A stretch of DNA of 9,600 bases from positions 1 through 9,600 of the forward strand of contig JACDER010000033.1 in assembly GCA_013816275.1 (NCBI GenBank). The letters are read 5' to 3'. Under the pieces are notes generated by a model that saw nothing but the letters and a program-made list of their open reading frames with translations, had not been told where the DNA came from and did not search any database. Shown piece after piece: positions 6,904-9,600 of this stretch. Position 1 is the stretch's first letter, and each line of letters begins with the position of its first letter. The position numbers and the translations under genes were made by a program. The stretch comes from Actinomycetota bacterium. GTDB taxonomy: Bacteria; Actinomycetota; Thermoleophilia; Gaiellales; Gaiellaceae.

Positions 6904-7736
6904 TCGAGCTCGAGCCGCTGCTTCGGCCGGAACTCTCCCACCGGGACGAGGACGGGATCGCGGTCTTCTCCGAGGGGGGCGAGTACGCCCGGCTCCAGGC
7001 GGCCCACTTCGACGAGGAGGACGACGAGTTCGAGACGGAACGCCCGCACGGCACGACCCGGCTGTACCGGTGGCTGATCGAGGAGAAGTTCCGCCGAAGC
7101 ATCGACGGGATCGCGGGGCTCGTTCCAGGCTGCACCGCGCTCGCGGTCTGCGGCGGCTCGGGCATGGACGCCGAGCTGCTCGCCCGGGCGAGCGCGCGGG
7201 TCGTCTCCGCCGATATCTCGCTCGGCGCGTCCCGGCGCGCCCGCGAGCGCGCGCGCCGGTTCGGCCTCGACGTCGTTCCCGTGGTCGCGGACGCCGAGAA
7301 TCTCCCCTTCGCCGATCGCTCCTTCGATCTCGTCTACGTCCACGACGGGCTGCACCACCTCGAGCACCCCGAGGCCGGTCTCGCCGAGATGGCACGCGTG
7401 GCGCGCCTCGCTGTCTCGATCACCGAGCCGGCCCGGGCGGCGGCGACACGGCTAGCAGTCCGGATCGGGCTCGCGCTCGACCGGGAGGAGGCCGGGAATC
7501 GCGTCGCGAGGCTCGATCCCGCTGAGGTCGCCGCGCTCCTACGGGCGCGCGGACTCGACGTCGTTCGCGCGGAGCGCTACGGGATGCTCTACCGGCACCA
7601 CCCTGGGGCGCCCTCGCGCCTGTTGTCGAGAGAGCGGCTCTTCCCGCTCACCGTGGCGGCCCTCCGCGCCGCCAATGCGGTCGCCGGCCCGCTCGGGAAC
7701 AAGATGACTGTCCAGGCGGTTCGCAGGAGCCTCTAA
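6900..7736 (+). CDS. Class I SAM-dependent methyltransferase
   Basis: A 278-residue soluble protein with a Rossmann methyltransferase core in the middle. Motif I is ALAVCGGSGMDAELLA (80-95), a variant in which the usual acidic residue before the glycines is replaced. VVSADIS (101-107) gives Asp105 for the ribose of SAM, VVADAENLPFADRSFDLVYV (128-147) covers motifs II and III, and HDGLHHLEHPEAGLAEMARV (148-167) is typical of the Methyltransf_11 group. The N-terminal region (HFDEEDDEFETERPHG, 36-51) and the C-terminal GNKMTVQAVR (266-275) are outside the core and look like a distinct subfamily found with polysaccharide genes. The GTG at 6900 overlaps the GT2 stop (GTGA) and no ribosome binding site is obvious. 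Being last in the operon next to glycosyltransferases, it may methylate a sugar or cap the chain; this is inference. Confidence 0.83.
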   Translation: MIELEPLLRPELSHRDEDGIAVFSEGGEYARLQAAHFDEEDDEFETERPHGTTRLYRWLIEEKFRRSIDGIAGLVPGCTALAVCGGSGMDAELLARASARVVSADISLGASRRARERARRFGLDVVPVVADAENLPFADRSFDLVYVHDGLHHLEHPEAGLAEMARVARLAVSITEPARAAATRLAVRIGLALDREEAGNRVARLDPAEVAALLRARGLDVVRAERYGMLYRHHPGAPSRLLSRERLFPLTVAALRAANAVAGPLGNKMTVQAVRRSL

Positions 7737-7753
7737 CGGAATGACCACGCGCC

Positions 7754-7786
7754 GCCCAGCGCGGCCGGGCAGCCCGTGCTTCGTTT
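7754..7786 (+). terminator. Possible weak terminator between convergent genes
   Basis: The 52-base gap after the methyltransferase stop contains two overlapping, mutually exclusive hairpins. GCCC-A-GC / GC-C-GGGC (7754-7770) has a 3-base loop and one mismatch; CGGG / CCCG (7766-7776) has a CAG loop. The second is followed on the plus strand by TGCTTCGTTT, which is T-rich but not an unbroken T run. On the minus strand there is no T tract. It is a poor match to an intrinsic terminator. Confidence 0.25.
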
Positions 7787-7788
7787 CG

Positions 7789-8505
7789 TTAGTGGCTCAT
7801 CAAGAGCCAGTGATTTCCGGCTAGGTGCTCGAACGAGTAGGCCGGAAGGAGCTCGCGGGCCTCGTCGACGAGCGCCGGCGTCGTGAACTCGACCAGGAGC
7901 GCCCGCTCGGCGTCCGACAGGAGCTTCCGGCCGCCGCGCAGGACCTCCACCTCGACTCCCTCGGCGTCGATCTTGATCAGGTCGGGAGGGGGCAGGTCGA
8001 GCGAGTCGAGTGTCTCGCAGCGGACGGTCACCCCCTCCGCGCTCTCTCCGGCGAGGCTCCACATCGCCGAGGACTCGTGCGTGTGCAGCACCGCCTCTCC
8101 CGGGGTCGCGGATAGGGCGACCTCGTGGATGGTGATGTTCCGGCAGCCGTTCTTCTCGACCGCGGACTGGAGCCGCCGCCGGTTCTCCTCGACCGGCTCG
8201 AACGCGTGGACGCTCCCCTCGTCGCCGACGAGCCTGGCGCCGAGGACGGTGAAGAAGCCGACGTGCGCTCCGATGTCCCAGAAGCTCATCCCGGGCCGAA
8301 GCAAGCGTGAGATCGCCTCCTGGACGGCCGGCTCGTGGAGCCCGGTCCAGAGGAACTTCTCCTTCTTCGTGTCGATCAGGAGGCGGACGCCCTGCGCTGG
8401 GCCGGAGCGCACGGCGACCCAGGCCGGGCCTTCGGGAGCAAGCCTGTTGACGAGCGGCCGCAGGAGCCGTGAGGCCGGCGAGCCGGTGGAGAACAGCCTC
8501 GCCAC
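7789..8505 (-). CDS. FkbM family SAM-dependent methyltransferase
   Basis: A methyltransferase of 238 residues when started at the GTG at 8505. FkbM enzymes usually O-methylate hydroxyl groups of sugars or polyketides. Visible motifs: FLWTGLHEPAVQEAI (51-65), the SAM-binding loop FWDIGAHVGFFTVLGARL (75-92), VHAFEPVEENRRRL with Glu103 (99-112), ITIHEVALS, and the family signature PDLIKIDAEGVEVEVLRGG (174-192). The C-terminus is complete. It lies 17 bases after the WbuB-like gene on the same strand, so the two are probably co-transcribed, and it converges on the operon that ends at 7736. The start is doubtful: no ribosome binding site precedes 8505, the frame stays open upstream with plausible protein (VSVLNRVPGP), a CTG at 8526 overlaps the upstream stop (CTGA), and an ATC at 8553 has a perfect Shine-Dalgarno sequence. 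The true protein may be 7 or 16 residues longer. Confidence 0.88.
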   Translation of the reverse strand: MARLFSTGSPASRLLRPLVNRLAPEGPAWVAVRSGPAQGVRLLIDTKKEKFLWTGLHEPAVQEAISRLLRPGMSFWDIGAHVGFFTVLGARLVGDEGSVHAFEPVEENRRRLQSAVEKNGCRNITIHEVALSATPGEAVLHTHESSAMWSLAGESAEGVTVRCETLDSLDLPPPDLIKIDAEGVEVEVLRGGRKLLSDAERALLVEFTTPALVDEARELLPAYSFEHLAGNHWLLMSH

Positions 8506-8522
8506 CGGGCCGGGGACGCGGT

Positions 8523-9600
8523 TCAGGACCGAGACGAGCCCGGGACGACGGATGAGATCACCTCCTCGAACCGGTCGCCGATCGCGGCGATGTCGAACGT
8601 CTTCTCCGCGTAGGCGCGCCCGGCGGCGCCGAGTCGCGCTCGCAGGTCGGCATCTCCCAGCAGCCGGCGCGCGCCCTCGACGAGGCCCTCGGCGTCGTCA
8701 GGCTCGACGAGCACGCCGGCGCCGCTCGACTCGACCACCTTCGCCGCGAGGTTGTCGGAAGGCAGGGCGGCGAGTAGCGGGCGCCCCGCGCACAGGTAGC
8801 TCAGCACCTTCGACGGGACGGCGAACTTCCCAGCGTCGCGCTCGAGGATGACGACGAGGACGTCACCGGCGCCGAGCACGTCCGGCAGCTCCTCGTACGG
8901 CTGGAAGCCCAGCAGCACCAGGTTCTCGCGGGGTCGTTCGGCCAGCCAGTCCGCCCCGAGCCCCTCGGAGGCGACGACGGTCGTGGCATCCGGGAGCGCA
9001 GTCGCCAGCTCGAGCAGCAGGCCGGGGTCGTGCTTGAGCCCGAGAGTCCCCGAGTAGAGGAGCACCGGCTTGCCGTTCAGCCCGTGCCGGCAGGCCCACT
9101 CGTTCGCCCGCGGCCGCACGGGCAGCTCGTCCACCGGAGCCCAGTTCTCGACGACGTGCACCTGCTCGGAGGGCAGGCCCCAGCGCAGCAGCGTCGCGCG
9201 GAAGTCCCCGGAAACGGCGACGACCGCATCGCTCTCGGCGAGCGCCCTGCGCTCGAGCCCGACCAGGGCTCGGCCGAGCGGACGGCCGACGAGGGGCAAG
9301 CGCCGTTCCGCTTCGGGCTGCATCGCGATGCTGTACAGGTCCTGGAGCCAGAAGACGAATGGGATGCGCTTCCGCCTGCAGGAGCGCAGGATGACGGCCT
9401 GGGCGAAGAGCGGGGTGTCACCCGAGAGGACTGCGTCAGGCTGCTCGCCGACGATTCTTCGGCCTACTCGGAGCCCGTAGCTCAGCTCCTGCCGCAGCCG
9501 TTTGGCCGGGGCGTACTTGGCGAACTGGCCGCCCATGTCGACCGGCTCGATCACCAGCGTCGGCGGGTCGTCGTCGCGCAGCTCGAGGTCGCCCTTCCCC
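8523..9600 (-). CDS. WbuB-like GT4 glycosyltransferase (5' end missing)
   Basis: The frame is open to the right edge, so the N-terminus is outside the window; the GTG at 9554 is probably internal, since the reading continues upstream (RDDDPPTLV). Family members are about 400 residues, and about 359 codons are present here. Counting from the GTG: PDAVLSGDTPLFAQAV (39-54) and PFVFWLQDLYSIA (65-77) are hallmarks of WbuB-like GT4 enzymes. AVVAVSGDFRATLL (110-123), VVENWAPVDEL (134-144), LLYSGTLGLKHDPGLLLE (165-182; Lys174) and AGKFAVPSKVLSYLCAGRPL (241-260) follow. The canonical EX7E pair is not clear, as is usual in this subfamily where the PSK...Y segment takes its place. WbuB of E. coli O26 is an N-acetyl-fucosamine transferase acting on a lipid-linked precursor; the sugar here is unknown. 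It is followed after 17 bases by the FkbM gene. Confidence 0.86.
   Translation of the reverse strand, partial: GKGDLELRDDDPPTLVIEPVDMGGQFAKYAPAKRLRQELSYGLRVGRRIVGEQPDAVLSGDTPLFAQAVILRSCRRKRIPFVFWLQDLYSIAMQPEAERRLPLVGRPLGRALVGLERRALAESDAVVAVSGDFRATLLRWGLPSEQVHVVENWAPVDELPVRPRANEWACRHGLNGKPVLLYSGTLGLKHDPGLLLELATALPDATTVVASEGLGADWLAERPRENLVLLGFQPYEELPDVLGAGDVLVVILERDAGKFAVPSKVLSYLCAGRPLLAALPSDNLAAKVVESSGAGVLVEPDDAEGLVEGARRLLGDADLRARLGAAGRAYAEKTFDIAAIGDRFEEVISSVVPGSSRS
8556..8567 (-). promoter_or_regulatory. Extended Shine-Dalgarno-like sequence upstream of the FkbM gene
   Basis: On the minus strand the sequence reads GAGGAGGTGATC, whose GGAGGTGATC is fully complementary to the usual 3' end of 16S rRNA. 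GGAGG ends 7 bases before an ATC (8553-8551) in frame with the FkbM protein. It is inside the last codons of the WbuB-like gene (Glu-Glu-Val-Ile), so chance from coding is possible. Confidence 0.35.

Noticed and set aside
6040..7395. Open frame of 451 codons on the minus strand opposite the GT2 and methyltransferase genes
   Set aside because: Low-complexity Arg/Ala composition and no motif; the plus-strand genes have clear catalytic motifs over the same bases.
7883..8851. Plus-strand open frame of 322 codons across the FkbM and WbuB-like genes
   Set aside because: Ser/Arg/Pro-rich with no motif, and it spans two genes with clear families on the other strand.
1..9600. tRNA, rRNA, CRISPR array, insertion sequence, toxin-antitoxin or defence genes
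   Set aside because: Almost every base is in a polysaccharide-type coding gene. I saw no spaced direct repeats, no terminal inverted repeats and no transposase motifs.

Overview
The window is a piece of a cell-surface polysaccharide (exopolysaccharide or O-antigen-like) biosynthesis cluster from a very GC-rich bacterium (roughly 70% G+C by eye, third codon positions almost always G or C). The fusion of an O-antigen-ligase-type membrane domain to C-terminal TPR-like repeats in the first gene, and the general flavour of the proteins, recall Actinomycetota of the Thermoleophilia type (Gaiellales, Solirubrobacterales). That placement is an inference from protein style; no marker gene is present to prove it.

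Left part, positions 1 to 7736, plus strand: seven genes that read as one operon. In order: the 3' part of an O-antigen ligase/polymerase with TPR-like repeats; a Wzx-type flippase; a second O-antigen-ligase-like/Wzy-type membrane protein; two GT4 retaining glycosyltransferases; a GT2 glycosyltransferase of the WaaE/KdtX type; and a class I SAM-dependent methyltransferase. Every junction is a short overlap or a 2-base gap (ATGA, TGATG, 2 bases, ATGA, 16-base overlap, GTGA), so translation is probably coupled. No promoter is visible; it should lie before the window.

Middle, 7737 to 7788: a 52-base gap between convergent genes, holding small GC-rich hairpins and a broken T-rich stretch, at best a weak terminator.

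Right part, 7789 to 9600, minus strand: two genes read toward the operon, a WbuB-like GT4 glycosyltransferase (5' end outside the window) followed by an FkbM-family methyltransferase. The start of the FkbM gene is unclear: the only standard start codon lacks a ribosome binding site, while a perfect extended Shine-Dalgarno sequence sits at ideal distance from an in-frame ATC.

Working model: cytoplasmic glycosyltransferases build a lipid-linked oligosaccharide, the methyltransferases decorate or cap it, the flippase moves it across the membrane, and the two Wzy/WaaL-type proteins polymerise it and/or transfer it to an acceptor. Missing from this window are a priming phosphoglycosyltransferase, sugar-nucleotide synthesis genes and chain-length regulators, so the cluster must extend beyond at least one edge or rely on genes elsewhere. 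I find no RNA gene, CRISPR array, insertion sequence or phage gene, and no clear sign of a wholly new system. There is no gene-free stretch above 300 bases.
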